NCBI GenBank assembly: GCA_029066845.1 | Contig: JAIEFR010000017.1 | Location: 170,476 to 234,475, forward strand | Source: Clostridia bacterium | GTDB taxonomy: Bacteria; Bacillota; Clostridia; Christensenellales; Borkfalkiaceae | DNA: 64,000 nt | Direction of reading: 5' to 3' | Shown here: one piece after another, positions 1 through 8,353 of the stretch | Numbering within the stretch: the first letter of the stretch is position 1 | Layout: every line of letters starts with the position of its first letter | Made by a program: the position numbers and the translations under genes | Notes under the pieces: model-generated | What the model saw: only the letters and a program-made list of their open reading frames with translations | The model's database searches: none | Told to the model about the DNA's origin: nothing

Positions 1-292
1 GGGAAGCAATCTCCTTGCCGCCTTGCAAAACAGTGACGAACATCGTGTTGGGATGGGGAAGATTTTCACGCGCGCAGTCGAAAGTGATTTCCGCACTTTC
101 GCCCAGCACCTTTTTAAGTACGGCGTCCGTGCCGTGTCCCTTGCCCGTGAGAGCAAGCGAACCGCACAGCGTAATTTTAAACTGCGCGTCGGGATACAGA
201 TTTTTAAGCTTGACTGCCGCCGCTTCCGGCCCCATACTGTGCGAAGACGAAGGACCCGCACCTATGCGGTACAACTCTTTTAACGATTGCAT
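1..292 (-). CDS. L-serine dehydratase, N-terminal part (cut by window edge)
   Basis: This is the first 97 codons of a gene that runs off the left edge of the window. The translation starts MQSLKELYRIGAGPSSSHSM and continues with GPEAA. The GPSSSH(S/T)MGP motif near the N-terminus is the hallmark of the SDH beta domain of iron-sulfur L-serine ammonia-lyases, which convert L-serine to pyruvate and ammonia. Whether the gene is single-chain or only the beta subunit cannot be told because the cluster-binding part lies outside. A purine-rich AAAGAGAG lies a few bases before the ATG. It follows the HtrA-like gene by 23 bases on the same strand, so it is probably co-transcribed from the promoter upstream of 2880. 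Confidence 0.82.
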   Translation of the reverse strand, partial: MQSLKELYRIGAGPSSSHSMGPEAAAVKLKNLYPDAQFKITLCGSLALTGKGHGTDAVLKKVLGESAEITFDCARENLPHPNTMFVTVLQGGKEIAS

Positions 293-315
293 ATATCTCT
301 CTTTTAAGTATAAAT

Positions 316-1644
316 TTAATCTGCCGTTTTGAACTCGTTTACAGTGAAATACACCGAAACGTGATAATTTCCGTAATTGCCCTTTACGGTAAATTCGACG
401 CAGTCGTTCGGCATTACCGAAAGCATAATATCGTCTATATTGTGCATACGGTTAACCTCCACTTCGTCCACTACGGTGTTGCGACGGATTACCTTTATAT
501 GCTTTATCACGTCGCCGATGCCGAGCTTTCCCACCGCGCTGCTGAGCATTCCTACGCCAGACACGGTAATCTCCTCGCATATTTCCGCATCCCCGTGCTC
601 GTTCAGCCCGGGCGAATAGCTGTCCGTTACGGTAAATTCTATGCCGTGGTCTACAATAGATATTCCGCGTGTATTTTCGCCCGAATAGGAATTAAGCATC
701 TTGTTAACCACGCGCCTGGTCGAGGCGGCGGTGATAGCATATCCTCTGTCGGCATACGTTTTGCTGCTGGCGGACACAAGACCTACAAGCTCGCCGTCGC
801 CGTTGAAAAGTCCGCCGCCCGAATTGCCGGGGTTAATGGGCGCCGACGTGCGCACTGCGGGGTGCGAACGGTAGTCGGGCTTTTCCTCCGTGCCTGCGTT
901 GACGGTTATTTTTTCCAGGTCCTTCGTGATATATCCGACGGTCGCACTCATAGTTTCGCTGTTGGCGTTGCCTATCGCATACACCGTTTCGCCGACGTAG
1001 TTTTCCTCGCGCATACACCAGTTCATTTTTTCCGCTTTGGAAACCTTTACCTTCTGGCTGCCCGTAACCTTTAAAAGCGCGGCGTCGTAGGTTATGCTTG
1101 CGGCAATCAGCTGCGCCTTGATAGCGTTCTTATTGTTTACCTTGTAATTGCTGCATTCGGAGCCGTAAAGCCAAACCGATATGTCGTCGCTGTAACCGTC
1201 GCCCAAAACGTCATCGTCGGGCGAATATACCACGTGGCAGTTGGTCAGCACCAGCATATCGCCGTTTTCCCTGTCGATATCGATAATGATGCCCGAGCCT
1301 GCGCTGCTGCTTACGTGATAGCGGTTAGTTGTGCCCTTTTTGATTCTTGAAATTACGGATACGCTTGCCATAAGCGATTTGTTTATGCAAGCCTCCAACG
1401 ACGTAATGTGTTCGAGGTCGGCGGGCGAATAGGAAAGATACTGCTTTAAAAATTCGTCCATAGTCATATCGGGATTGCCCGATTCTGCCTTTGCCGCCTC
1501 GTATATGTCGTATATATTCAGATCCTTGCCGTTTATACCTTCCCTTCCCGACGAGGCACAGCCGCCGAAAAGCGCCGAAAGCCCCACCGCGGAGGACAGG
1601 GCAACACCGGCAAATATTCTTTTAAAAGCTAAGCCTTTTTTCAT
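316..1644 (-). CDS. Trypsin-like serine protease lipoprotein (HtrA/S1C family)
   Basis: The 442-residue product has a lipoprotein signal ending in LFGGC, so it should be anchored to the outer face of the membrane. The catalytic triad of the S1C family is readable: His in TNCHVV, Asp in YDAALLKV and Ser in NPGNSGGGLF. The last 90 or so residues (GVGMLSSAVGKLGIGD onwards) resemble a single PDZ-like domain, so the plan is protease plus one PDZ as in HtrA proteins. The role is inferred to be quality control or processing of exported proteins. The start lies 15 bases after the UDP-sugar pyrophosphorylase stop, which suggests an operon. An N-terminal segment of about 75 residues between the lipobox and the protease core is not recognised. 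Confidence 0.85.
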   Translation of the reverse strand: MKKGLAFKRIFAGVALSSAVGLSALFGGCASSGREGINGKDLNIYDIYEAAKAESGNPDMTMDEFLKQYLSYSPADLEHITSLEACINKSLMASVSVISRIKKGTTNRYHVSSSAGSGIIIDIDRENGDMLVLTNCHVVYSPDDDVLGDGYSDDISVWLYGSECSNYKVNNKNAIKAQLIAASITYDAALLKVTGSQKVKVSKAEKMNWCMREENYVGETVYAIGNANSETMSATVGYITKDLEKITVNAGTEEKPDYRSHPAVRTSAPINPGNSGGGLFNGDGELVGLVSASSKTYADRGYAITAASTRRVVNKMLNSYSGENTRGISIVDHGIEFTVTDSYSPGLNEHGDAEICEEITVSGVGMLSSAVGKLGIGDVIKHIKVIRRNTVVDEVEVNRMHNIDDIMLSVMPNDCVEFTVKGNYGNYHVSVYFTVNEFKTAD

Positions 1645-1659
1645 ACTTCACCTTACGGC

Positions 1660-2880
1660 TCAGAGTTCCACGCCGTTCGCTTCAAGCAGCGCGCGCGCCG
1701 TTTCCACACTGTCTACGCCCGTCGCGTTCTTGACGGGTGCAAACTCCTTTTCCCTTACCACCTCGAAGCCGAGGCAGCTGCCCGCAAGCTTGACCAAATC
1801 GACGGTAAGCGTTTCCAGCTTGTAGCCGTTGGGCTGTTCGGGCACGACCTTTTTGCCGCCGACTATGCACGCCACCTTTTTATTCGCGAGGTGATAAGGC
1901 AGCTTGCTTTTGTAAATGCCGTTCAGCTTTTCCACGCCGAACAGATAGTTCAATATTACGCCGAAGCAGTATACAAGTCTGCCCCGACCGTCCGTTTCAG
2001 TCTTCTGTTTATCGGGCATTTCGTAATATTCCACGATTGCGGGCAGGCTGTCCTCCTTGCAGAGCACGCCCACCTTTTCCTCGGGTGAAACCTTTCTTAC
2101 CACCTTGCCCGAACAAGCCGCTCCGCTTGCAATGGTTGCGCCGACGAACACGGGGTCGCATATGCGCTGTAAAACGTTATCCACGCCGTAAACGTTCAGC
2201 CATTCGATATTCTCTTTGTCGAGTATTCTGCCGCACTCCGCTTCCTTTAAAGAGGAATACCAGCCGCCGTTGCCGTTGGGCGTAAGCACGGGCTTATACG
2301 TTTCCTCCATAAGAATTTTTCCGTCCGTGGAAATTGCGGGCGCGGTCTTTTGCACGTAGAAATGCACCTTGCCTTTGGGGTAGCCGAAGTAAGCGTTTTG
2401 CTCGAAGAACGCCACCGTCTGCGCGTTGTTTATGGTGCTGGTCATAATAAATAAGTGCGGATACGCCCCCGCCCTCTTAGCAACCGCAATGAGGTTGCGC
2501 ATCTGACATTCGAATATCGAAAGGGTCTTGGTGACGCCGATATTAAACGTGCCTTTGGGCGCGTCTATACCGAGGCGCGTGCCCTGTCCGCCAGCAAGCA
2601 GTACGGCGGCGACTTTGCCGTTTGCGATTGCTTCCAGTCCGGTTTTTTCGTACTCGCCGCGCTTTGCTTCAATCTCCTCCAACGTGAGCGCGTCGGCAGG
2701 CGACAGAACGCCCAGGCTCCTCTCCTTTCCGAAGTCCAGATTTTCCAGAACGGAAAAATCTATTTCCGCTATAGCCGCAAGAAGCTGCTGCTTTTCCCCG
2801 TCGGAAAGTCTTTCGTAATATTCCAGCAGGTGCTCCTGATTATACCTTTTAAGCAGTGCCTGCGCTTCCTTTAAATTCAT
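1660..2880 (-). CDS. UDP-sugar pyrophosphorylase family (UDPGP type 1 / UAP1-like)
   Basis: The 406-residue protein has the nucleotide-binding signature LLAGGQGTRLG near residue 94 and PKGTFNIG just after it. It also has the sugar-binding segment PNGNGGWYSSL and NVYGVDNVLQ, all typical of the eukaryote-like UDPGP family. The reaction would be UTP plus a sugar 1-phosphate (GlcNAc-1-P or Glc-1-P) to UDP-sugar and pyrophosphate. The exact sugar cannot be decided from sequence. GGAGG lies 9 bases before the ATG. A consensus sigma-A promoter (TTGACA, 17 bases, TATAAT) is placed at 2944-2972. It is the first gene of a minus-strand operon with the HtrA-like protease and serine dehydratase. Confidence 0.85.
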   Translation of the reverse strand: MNLKEAQALLKRYNQEHLLEYYERLSDGEKQQLLAAIAEIDFSVLENLDFGKERSLGVLSPADALTLEEIEAKRGEYEKTGLEAIANGKVAAVLLAGGQGTRLGIDAPKGTFNIGVTKTLSIFECQMRNLIAVAKRAGAYPHLFIMTSTINNAQTVAFFEQNAYFGYPKGKVHFYVQKTAPAISTDGKILMEETYKPVLTPNGNGGWYSSLKEAECGRILDKENIEWLNVYGVDNVLQRICDPVFVGATIASGAACSGKVVRKVSPEEKVGVLCKEDSLPAIVEYYEMPDKQKTETDGRGRLVYCFGVILNYLFGVEKLNGIYKSKLPYHLANKKVACIVGGKKVVPEQPNGYKLETLTVDLVKLAGSCLGFEVVREKEFAPVKNATGVDSVETARALLEANGVEL

Positions 2881-2943
2881 AGTTAAGTGCCTCCGCGTAC
2901 GTAATATGTACGCCTTATCCCTGTAATAGTAACGACGTACTTT

Positions 2944-2972
2944 ATTATATATTATAAGTAGAATTATGTCAA
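2944..2972 (-). promoter_or_regulatory. Sigma-A promoter for the 2880-1 operon
   Basis: On the minus strand TTGACA (2967-2972) and TATAAT (2944-2949) are separated by 17 bases, a perfect consensus. It points at the UDP-sugar pyrophosphorylase gene. Confidence 0.8.
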
Positions 2973-3028
2973 ATTCATTTTAAAAAGTGAAAAATGCGTG
3001 CACGCCGCTTATTTTTAAAAAAGCGATA

Positions 3029-3057
3029 TTGACTTTTGACGGCGGCGGTATTATACT
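3029..3057 (+). promoter_or_regulatory. Sigma-A promoter for NUDIX gene
   Basis: TTGACT (3029-3034), 17 bases, TATACT (3052-3057). It lies 54 bases before the NUDIX start codon, which has its own AGGGGGAA ribosome site. Confidence 0.75.
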
Positions 3058-3111
3058 TTATTTGTATGAATTTGCTTCCGCGCCTATTCGGGCACGGGCA
3101 AGGGGGAAAAT

Positions 3112-3612
3112 ATGTATTGTCCCGTATGCGGGGAAAAACTTGCGCTATACGTACACGACCAGGAAGGGCTTGTGCCTTTTTGCAAACACTGCGAACAGTT
3201 CCGCTTTCCGCAGTTTGCCACAGCCGTTTCTATGGTTGTAACAAACAGAACAAAGGATAAAATTCTGCTTGCAAAGCACAAAAATCAGGACGACTTTATT
3301 TTATTTGCCGGCTACGTTAAAAAAGGCGAAACGGCGGAAAAGACGGTCACTCGCGAATTCCGCGAGGAAACGAGGCTGAACGTAGTAAAATACAAGTATA
3401 TGTCCAGCCGCTACCACGAGCCGCACAACGTGCTGATGCTCAACTTTGTCGTCATTGCCGAAAACGGCGAAATCGCGCTGGACACTTCCGAGCTGGACGA
3501 AGCCGTCTGGTTCGATTTTGACGGCGCGCTGGAAGCTATCAGAAAAAATTCCGACGCGGAGGCGTTTTTGAAAAACGCAATCGCCGAGCTGAAAAAACCC
3601 AATTCGATTTAA
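3112..3612 (+). CDS. NUDIX hydrolase with N-terminal zinc ribbon
   Basis: The 166-residue protein begins with a four-cysteine zinc ribbon (CPVCG and CKHCE, residues 3-30), then a NUDIX fold. The box reads G-x5-E-x7-REFREET with GYVKKGETAEKTVTREFREE, so the metal-binding glutamates are intact. The order zinc ribbon then NUDIX resembles NudC-type NAD pyrophosphatases and decapping enzymes, but the protein is shorter than NudC and lacks an obvious N-terminal NudC domain. The substrate is a nucleoside diphosphate linked to another moiety and is otherwise unknown. lemA follows after 19 bases, so read-through transcription is possible. Confidence 0.85.
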   Translation: MYCPVCGEKLALYVHDQEGLVPFCKHCEQFRFPQFATAVSMVVTNRTKDKILLAKHKNQDDFILFAGYVKKGETAEKTVTREFREETRLNVVKYKYMSSRYHEPHNVLMLNFVVIAENGEIALDTSELDEAVWFDFDGALEAIRKNSDAEAFLKNAIAELKKPNSI

Positions 3613-3631
3613 AAAAACGGAGGAAATAAAA

Positions 3632-4228
3632 ATGAATTTACTTGCAACCTTAGGCACGGGCGTTATAGTGGCTATTGCGGTAATCGCGGTGCTGCTGCTC
3701 ATTGCAGTGTTTATTATCTGCTGGTTCATCGGCGCGAGAAACGGCTTCGTAAGGCTTAAAAACAACTGCGAGGAAGCTTTATCGACCATTGACGTCTATC
3801 TTAAAAAGAGATACGACCTCATACCCAACGTAGTGGAAACCGTAAAGGGCTACGTCAAGCACGAGAGCGAAACGCTTGAAAATATAGTTAAAGCGCGCAA
3901 CCAAGCCGTACACGCCACCACTCCCGACGAGAAAATCGCGGCGGACGCTTCGGTTACCCACGCTATAAGAAGCATAAACGTGGTTGCCGAGCAATACCCC
4001 GACCTTAAAGCCAACCCCTCTTTCCTGGATTTGTCGGCACAGCTTAAATCGATCGAAAGCCAGCTTGCGGAACAGAGAAAGTACTACAACGCAATGGTCA
4101 AGAGGCTGAACACAGAAAAGGATATATTCCCCAAGTCCATAGCCGCAAGGTCTATGCACATCGAAAAGATGAATTACTTCCAGCTTGACAGCGAGGAAGA
4201 AAGAAAAAATATTACCGTTAAATTTTAA
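3632..4228 (+). CDS. lemA: LemA family membrane protein
   Basis: The product has 198 residues with one N-terminal membrane segment (about residues 8-33, rich in V, I and L). The LemA signature follows: RLKNNCEEALSTIDVYLKKR and DLIPNVVETVKGY, then a long helical domain. LemA proteins have the N-terminus outside and a helical cytoplasmic domain; their biochemical function is not established. Next to a DUF2207 partner this pair is common in Firmicutes and other bacteria. An ACGGAGGAAAT ribosome site precedes the ATG. A terminator-like hairpin separates it from the next gene. Confidence 0.9.
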   Translation: MNLLATLGTGVIVAIAVIAVLLLIAVFIICWFIGARNGFVRLKNNCEEALSTIDVYLKKRYDLIPNVVETVKGYVKHESETLENIVKARNQAVHATTPDEKIAADASVTHAIRSINVVAEQYPDLKANPSFLDLSAQLKSIESQLAEQRKYYNAMVKRLNTEKDIFPKSIAARSMHIEKMNYFQLDSEEERKNITVKF

Positions 4229-4243
4229 AAAAGGTAAACAGGC

Positions 4244-4273
4244 GGGCGGCATCGGTTTAACTGCCGCCCTTTT
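4244..4273 (+). terminator. Intercistronic terminator-like hairpin between lemA and DUF2207 gene
   Basis: A perfect 8-base stem (GGGCGGCA at 4244-4251, TGCCGCCC at 4262-4269) with a 10-base loop is followed by TTTTAT. It ends 15 bases before the next start codon, so it may attenuate rather than abolish expression of the partner gene. Confidence 0.65.
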
Positions 4274-4288
4274 ATGTAAGTGAGAAAA

Positions 4289-6175
4289 ATGATTAAAGCA
4301 ATTAAAAAACTGCCGCTGATTATAGCCGCGCTTATACTCGTGTTTATCGCCGTAACGTGCATTGCGGTGAATGCAAACGGTGCGCAAAAGGTTTACGCCG
4401 CGGGCGCTTACGACTTCGAATTCACCTCCTTCAACGTCAACTACGATATACGCGCCGACCGCACTATGGACGTAACGCTTGACCTTGCCGTGCATTACCT
4501 CGGTTACGACAGCACGGGAATTATGCACGACATTCCCGTAAACGCGGGCGACAGAGTGAGAAAAATTCAGGCTTACGAGCTGAGCGAAGACGGCGTTGAA
4601 TTTCACCTTGACTACAAGGTAAAGCGCGAGTACGCGGGCTTTATCACCGTGGATATGGGCGACTATTCCAACAAGACGAACGAAACGCACTACTACCGTA
4701 TCAAGTACGAATACGCCATAACCAAACCGAGAGGCGAAAACGCAATCTGGCTGAACGCGGTGGGCTTCGGGTCGGAGGGCGAAATCAACGACGTCAACGT
4801 CACGTTGAAGCTTCCCGACGGGCTCGATTATGCAAAGCGCTACACCAACAAAGCGGGCGAAGGCGACGGCGTTTCCGTAACGCCCAAAAACGGCGTAATA
4901 TCACTTCATTACGACTACCTTCCGTCCTACGAGGGCGTTACCGTCGAGATGATTTTCAACGACGGCGTGCTTTCCACCAAGGCGGATATGACCCCCTACT
5001 ATATAATAATTGCGGCTTGCGTAATACTCGGGCTGCTGTTTGCGGTTAAATTCTTAAAATTCAACAAGGACGGACTTACGCCTGTTTCGGACACCCAGCC
5101 GCCCGCGGGAATGGGTCCCCTGGTAATGGGCAAGCTCATTGACAACCGCGTGGACCAGAGCGACGTTACCTCGCTGATATTCTACTGGGCAAACAAGGGC
5201 TATATCAAAATCGATTTGCAGAACGAAAACGATATAGAGCTTATAAGAATTATGCAGCACCTGCCCGAGAGCGCGCCCAAGCACCAGCACATTATGTACG
5301 AAGGGCTTTTCAAGAGCGGCGATATAGTAAAGATAAACGAGCTTTCGCAGTCCTTCTACCCCGTCGTAGAGGCAGTGACAAAGGAAGTAAACGCCGAAAA
5401 CAGCAAGCTGTACGACGGCAAGAGTATGGGCGTGGCGGTGTTGTTCGCGCTTATGGGCGGACTGCTGATGTGCCTTACCCCCATCATTCTGGCAATGACG
5501 ACCATTTCGATGAAGCTGTTCACCGTCGTGCCGCTGTTTATGATTATCCCCGCGTTCATCGTGTTTGCCCTGACGCAGTCGGTAAAGTACAACACGCTGA
5601 AATACAAAAAGAAAAAGATAACCCTTATGTATGCGGGCATAGTGCTTTTGTCGCTTGTGTGCACCGCGGTATATGCGCTGTTCATTCCCTCGTACGTAAT
5701 CGAACTCGTACCCAAGCTGATACTGTGCGTAGTCGGCTTTGCGATAGTTATTCTTTCCACGACGATTATAAGCCGCACGGAAGCGTACACCGAAAAGCTC
5801 AACCATATAGTGGGTTTCCGCGACTTTATTACGTACGCAGAAAAGGATAAGCTCGAAGCGCTGTTGGAGGGCAACCCCGAGTACTACTATCAGGTTTTGC
5901 CCTATGCGATAGTGCTGGGCGTTTCCGACATCTGGGAAAACAAGTTTGCCGCGCTCACCGTTCCACCTCCCGCGTGGACGACGAGCAGCTATTCCGACAC
6001 GATGTTCAGCTTTGTCGTATTCAACTCGGTTATCCGCAGAGCTAATCTGAATATGGTAAACACCTTTACCTCCCGCCCTTCGTCGGGCAGTTATTCTGGC
6101 GGCGGTCACGGAGGCGGTCACTTCGGAGGATTTTCGGGCGGCGGTCACGGAGGCGGCGGTTTCCGCGGGCGGTGA
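4289..6175 (+). CDS. DUF2207 membrane protein, LemA partner, with glycine/histidine tail
   Basis: About 628 residues. There is an N-terminal signal segment (KLPLIIAALILVFIAVTCIA), then an extracellular beta-rich DUF2207 domain (FTSFNVNYDI at its start). A membrane segment follows near residue 240, then a soluble domain and two to three further membrane segments around residues 380-490. The C-terminus is a GGGHGGG-type tail, typical of this family (often called TPM-like tails). I chose the ATG at 4289; an in-frame GTG at 4280 would add three residues. Neither has a strong ribosome site, so coupling with lemA across the hairpin at 4244-4273 is possible. Function is unknown. Confidence 0.85.
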   Translation: MIKAIKKLPLIIAALILVFIAVTCIAVNANGAQKVYAAGAYDFEFTSFNVNYDIRADRTMDVTLDLAVHYLGYDSTGIMHDIPVNAGDRVRKIQAYELSEDGVEFHLDYKVKREYAGFITVDMGDYSNKTNETHYYRIKYEYAITKPRGENAIWLNAVGFGSEGEINDVNVTLKLPDGLDYAKRYTNKAGEGDGVSVTPKNGVISLHYDYLPSYEGVTVEMIFNDGVLSTKADMTPYYIIIAACVILGLLFAVKFLKFNKDGLTPVSDTQPPAGMGPLVMGKLIDNRVDQSDVTSLIFYWANKGYIKIDLQNENDIELIRIMQHLPESAPKHQHIMYEGLFKSGDIVKINELSQSFYPVVEAVTKEVNAENSKLYDGKSMGVAVLFALMGGLLMCLTPIILAMTTISMKLFTVVPLFMIIPAFIVFALTQSVKYNTLKYKKKKITLMYAGIVLLSLVCTAVYALFIPSYVIELVPKLILCVVGFAIVILSTTIISRTEAYTEKLNHIVGFRDFITYAEKDKLEALLEGNPEYYYQVLPYAIVLGVSDIWENKFAALTVPPPAWTTSSYSDTMFSFVVFNSVIRRANLNMVNTFTSRPSSGSYSGGGHGGGHFGGFSGGGHGGGGFRGR

Positions 6176-6187
6176 GCCACCTTGGGG

Positions 6188-6206
6188 CAAGTCCTTTAAT
6201 TGCTTG
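6188..6206 (+). repeat. 19-base stem-loop repeat, copy 1
   Basis: CAAGTCCTTTAATTGCTTG starts 13 bases after the DUF2207 stop codon. CAAG and CTTG close a loop containing TCCTTTAATTG. An identical 19-mer lies at 52616-52634 after the PPi-PFK stop codon, in the same orientation relative to its gene. Confidence 0.7.
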
Positions 6207-6244
6207 CGCTAATTAAAATACGCTTTCACAACAAAACAAAATAA

Positions 6245-6270
6245 GGGGCGGCTTGATTTCAAGCCGCCCC
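6245..6270. terminator. Bidirectional terminator between DUF2207 gene and rplI
   Basis: A 12-base perfect inverted repeat (GGGGCGGCTTGA and its complement) has TTTTAATT on the plus side and a T-rich tract on the minus side. It serves two convergent genes. Confidence 0.9.
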
Positions 6271-6289
6271 TTTTAATTGCATTATAATT

Positions 6290-6736
6290 TTATTCCTCGC
6301 CGCGCACCTGCACGCTTATTTTGGCGCTTACGCCCTCGGCAAGCTTCAAGGTGACGTCGTAGTCGCCCACCAGCTTTATGGGGTTTGCAAGCACGATTTT
6401 CTTCTTGTCTATATCGTAACCCGCCGCCTTTAAGCTGTCGGAAATATCCTGTGCGGTTACCGAGCCGAACACCTTGCCGTTCTGCCCCACCTTTATGTTG
6501 ACGGGGAACGCCTTGCCCTTTATTTCGTCCGCAAGCGCCTTCATTGCTTTCAGCTCCTCGCGCTTGTGGTATTCGTCTGCGGTCTTCCTCTGGTTGAGTT
6601 CGTTTATCTTGGTCGCCGTAGCCGCCTCCGCAAGTCCCTTCTTGATGAGGAAGTTGCGCGCATAGCCCTCGTTGACGTCCAGCAAGTCGCCCTTTTTGCC
6701 CTGTCCCTTTACGTCCTGCAATAGAATAATCTTCAT
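6290..6736 (-). CDS. rplI: 50S ribosomal protein L9
   Basis: The 148-residue product starts MKIILLQDVKGQGKKGD and shows the L9 pattern of an N-terminal RNA-binding domain, a long central helix (NQRKTADEYHKREELKAMKAL) and a C-terminal domain ending in VQVRGEE. The start at 6736 is set by family alignment and by AGGAGAAG just upstream; an upstream in-frame start at 6775 would overlap the promoter. The gene is alone here, not next to rpsR or dnaB. The promoter is at 6763-6791. Confidence 0.97.
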   Translation of the reverse strand: MKIILLQDVKGQGKKGDLLDVNEGYARNFLIKKGLAEAATATKINELNQRKTADEYHKREELKAMKALADEIKGKAFPVNIKVGQNGKVFGSVTAQDISDSLKAAGYDIDKKKIVLANPIKLVGDYDVTLKLAEGVSAKISVQVRGEE

Positions 6737-6762
6737 ATGCTTCTCCTTTTCTGTTACCATAT

Positions 6763-6791
6763 ATTGTACAGACAAACGGCGCGTTTGTCAA
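6763..6791 (-). promoter_or_regulatory. Sigma-A promoter for rplI
   Basis: On the minus strand TTGACA (6786-6791), 17 bases, TACAAT (6763-6768). It lies inside the extended reading frame upstream of rplI, which argues for the downstream start. Confidence 0.8.
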
Positions 6792-6848
6792 TAGCAGGGT
6801 ATAATTTGGGCAATACCGCACACAATAAATTTAACGGAGGTAAACTTA

Positions 6849-7001
6849 ATGGAAAGTATCAATTTCGGTATTGCTTGCGACGTTTCCAACTGCAAGTATA
6901 ACCACAACGGATGCAACTGCACGCTTGACAAGATTCACGTAGGCTGCACTTGCGAAAGCGATCACTGCACCTGCTGCGAAAGCTTCTCCGATAAGGTTTA
7001 A
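6849..7001 (+). CDS. DUF1540 cysteine-rich small protein
   Basis: A 50-residue protein with nine cysteines, starting MESINFGIACDVSNCKYN and ending CCESFSDKV. The spacing of CxxxxC, CxC, CxC and CxCC fits the DUF1540 family, thought to bind metal; no function is established. An ACGGAGG ribosome site sits 8 bases before the ATG and TATAAT at 6800-6805 could be its -10 box, but no good -35 is seen. It stands alone, diverging from rplI, and is followed by a terminator. Confidence 0.85.
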   Translation: MESINFGIACDVSNCKYNHNGCNCTLDKIHVGCTCESDHCTCCESFSDKV

Positions 7002-7018
7002 GCAAGTTTACAAAAAGG

Positions 7019-7053
7019 TTACGGCGCGGACGATTTTTCGTCCACGCCGTAAT
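7019..7053. terminator. Bidirectional terminator (DUF1540 gene / membrane protein gene)
   Basis: TTACGGCG and GGACGA pair with TCGTCC and CGCCGTAA around a short T loop, with a single C/A mismatch in the stem. It lies between convergent genes. Confidence 0.75.
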
Positions 7054-7067
7054 TTACTTATTGCATA

Positions 7068-8342
7068 TTATGCCGCCAAAGCCCTTATTGCCGCTTCCAC
7101 GGGAGTTTCCTCGGGCGTGATTATGGGCTCGGTAGGAACCTCGGGCGTCGGGTTTACCGGAACCTCTGGCGTAGGATTGACAGGCTCTGAACCTGAGCCG
7201 AACCATCCGCGCAGAGGCAACGACTGGAACGCGCCGTTCATTATATTGTGCGAATACATACAGTCGCCGATGTTGGAGTACGCCGCGTACGTATTGAATT
7301 TTTCCATAAACGCCAAATCGTTGAGCGTATAGGCGATGCCGCCGAAAACCATTATTATTACCAGCAGGACAAGCGTAAGCACTACCGCGCCGAGCACGCC
7401 GTCCACCGCGCAGAAGATTTTATTCTCCCTGAACTTTGACGTGATTTTGGGAAGGCATATGCCGACCAGTATGACGAATATGAGCGACAGTAAAAAGATT
7501 ATGCCCGCAATTATGAAGCGCGCTATGACCGTGGCAGTATCGCCGAGCACTGCCGTAAGAGCGGAAAGCATACCGTTTTTAAGTCCTTCAACCGCGCCCG
7601 CGCACATACTGCTTGAAGCAATCGAGTAGGAACCGATGCCGCATCCTACGAGCATACCTATGATTACCACGAAAGAGAATACCGAGCTTATACCGCTCTT
7701 ATATCCTATTCTTACCGTCATCGAAAGCACGCAGATCAAAGGCAGGTCGAAAGCGAGCTTGGTGCCCAGTCCCGTCCAGCTGCCAGAGCCGAGCGATTTG
7801 GCAAATATAGAAGTCAATAAACTTATTTGCGACAAATCGACGAACAGAAGCAGGGCAAGTATTGCCGCGCCTAACCCCATAAGTACGTTGAAGCAACCGT
7901 TTACCGCGCCTATTACGCCGTCCACTATGCCCCAGACACCTGCGGAATCCTTAATCTTTTTGGCCTTTTTAAGCTGATTTTTGTACTCGCGTTTGTCACC
8001 CGTATCGACAGCGTTCAGAATGAGCGCCTCGTTTTCCTCGATGACGTCCACGTTCTTATAGTGCGAAATGCGCTTGCGCGATTCCACAACTTTGATAAGC
8101 AGCTTTTGTAAGATTAAAGCAACACCGTTGAACGCGAACAGAACGACCACCGTGGTGACCAGCACCGCAATGCCGAATCCGCCCGAGGTCTTTTTAACCG
8201 CCGCGCCTATCGCCATCTGGAACAGAAGCGTAAGCAACGCTGTTATTCCCCAGAACGACGATTTTGTAAACTTTTGAAAAAATCCTGCAACAGCCCCCGA
8301 GATTGCTCCCAGAATGACTGCAACTATTAATATTGCGGACAT
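7068..8342 (-). CDS. Polytopic membrane protein, CvpA-like, with PTPEVP repeats
   Basis: 424 residues with about eight hydrophobic segments. The first and second halves look alike (a run of three to four helices, then a basic cytoplasmic stretch such as KNQLKKAKKIKDSAG). The segment KDSAGVWGIVDGVIGAVNG and the later FCAVDGVLGAVV both resemble the CvpA motif, so this may be a tandem CvpA-like protein; that is inference. The C-terminus has a proline-rich spacer with two copies of VNPTPEVP, probably outside the membrane. It starts 11 bases after the glnS stop with GGAGGATAT as ribosome site, so it is the third gene of the fhs-glnS operon. Function unknown. Confidence 0.7.
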   Translation of the reverse strand: MSAILIVAVILGAISGAVAGFFQKFTKSSFWGITALLTLLFQMAIGAAVKKTSGGFGIAVLVTTVVVLFAFNGVALILQKLLIKVVESRKRISHYKNVDVIEENEALILNAVDTGDKREYKNQLKKAKKIKDSAGVWGIVDGVIGAVNGCFNVLMGLGAAILALLLFVDLSQISLLTSIFAKSLGSGSWTGLGTKLAFDLPLICVLSMTVRIGYKSGISSVFSFVVIIGMLVGCGIGSYSIASSSMCAGAVEGLKNGMLSALTAVLGDTATVIARFIIAGIIFLLSLIFVILVGICLPKITSKFRENKIFCAVDGVLGAVVLTLVLLVIIMVFGGIAYTLNDLAFMEKFNTYAAYSNIGDCMYSHNIMNGAFQSLPLRGWFGSGSEPVNPTPEVPVNPTPEVPTEPIITPEETPVEAAIRALAA

Positions 8343-8353
8343 ATATCCTCCGT

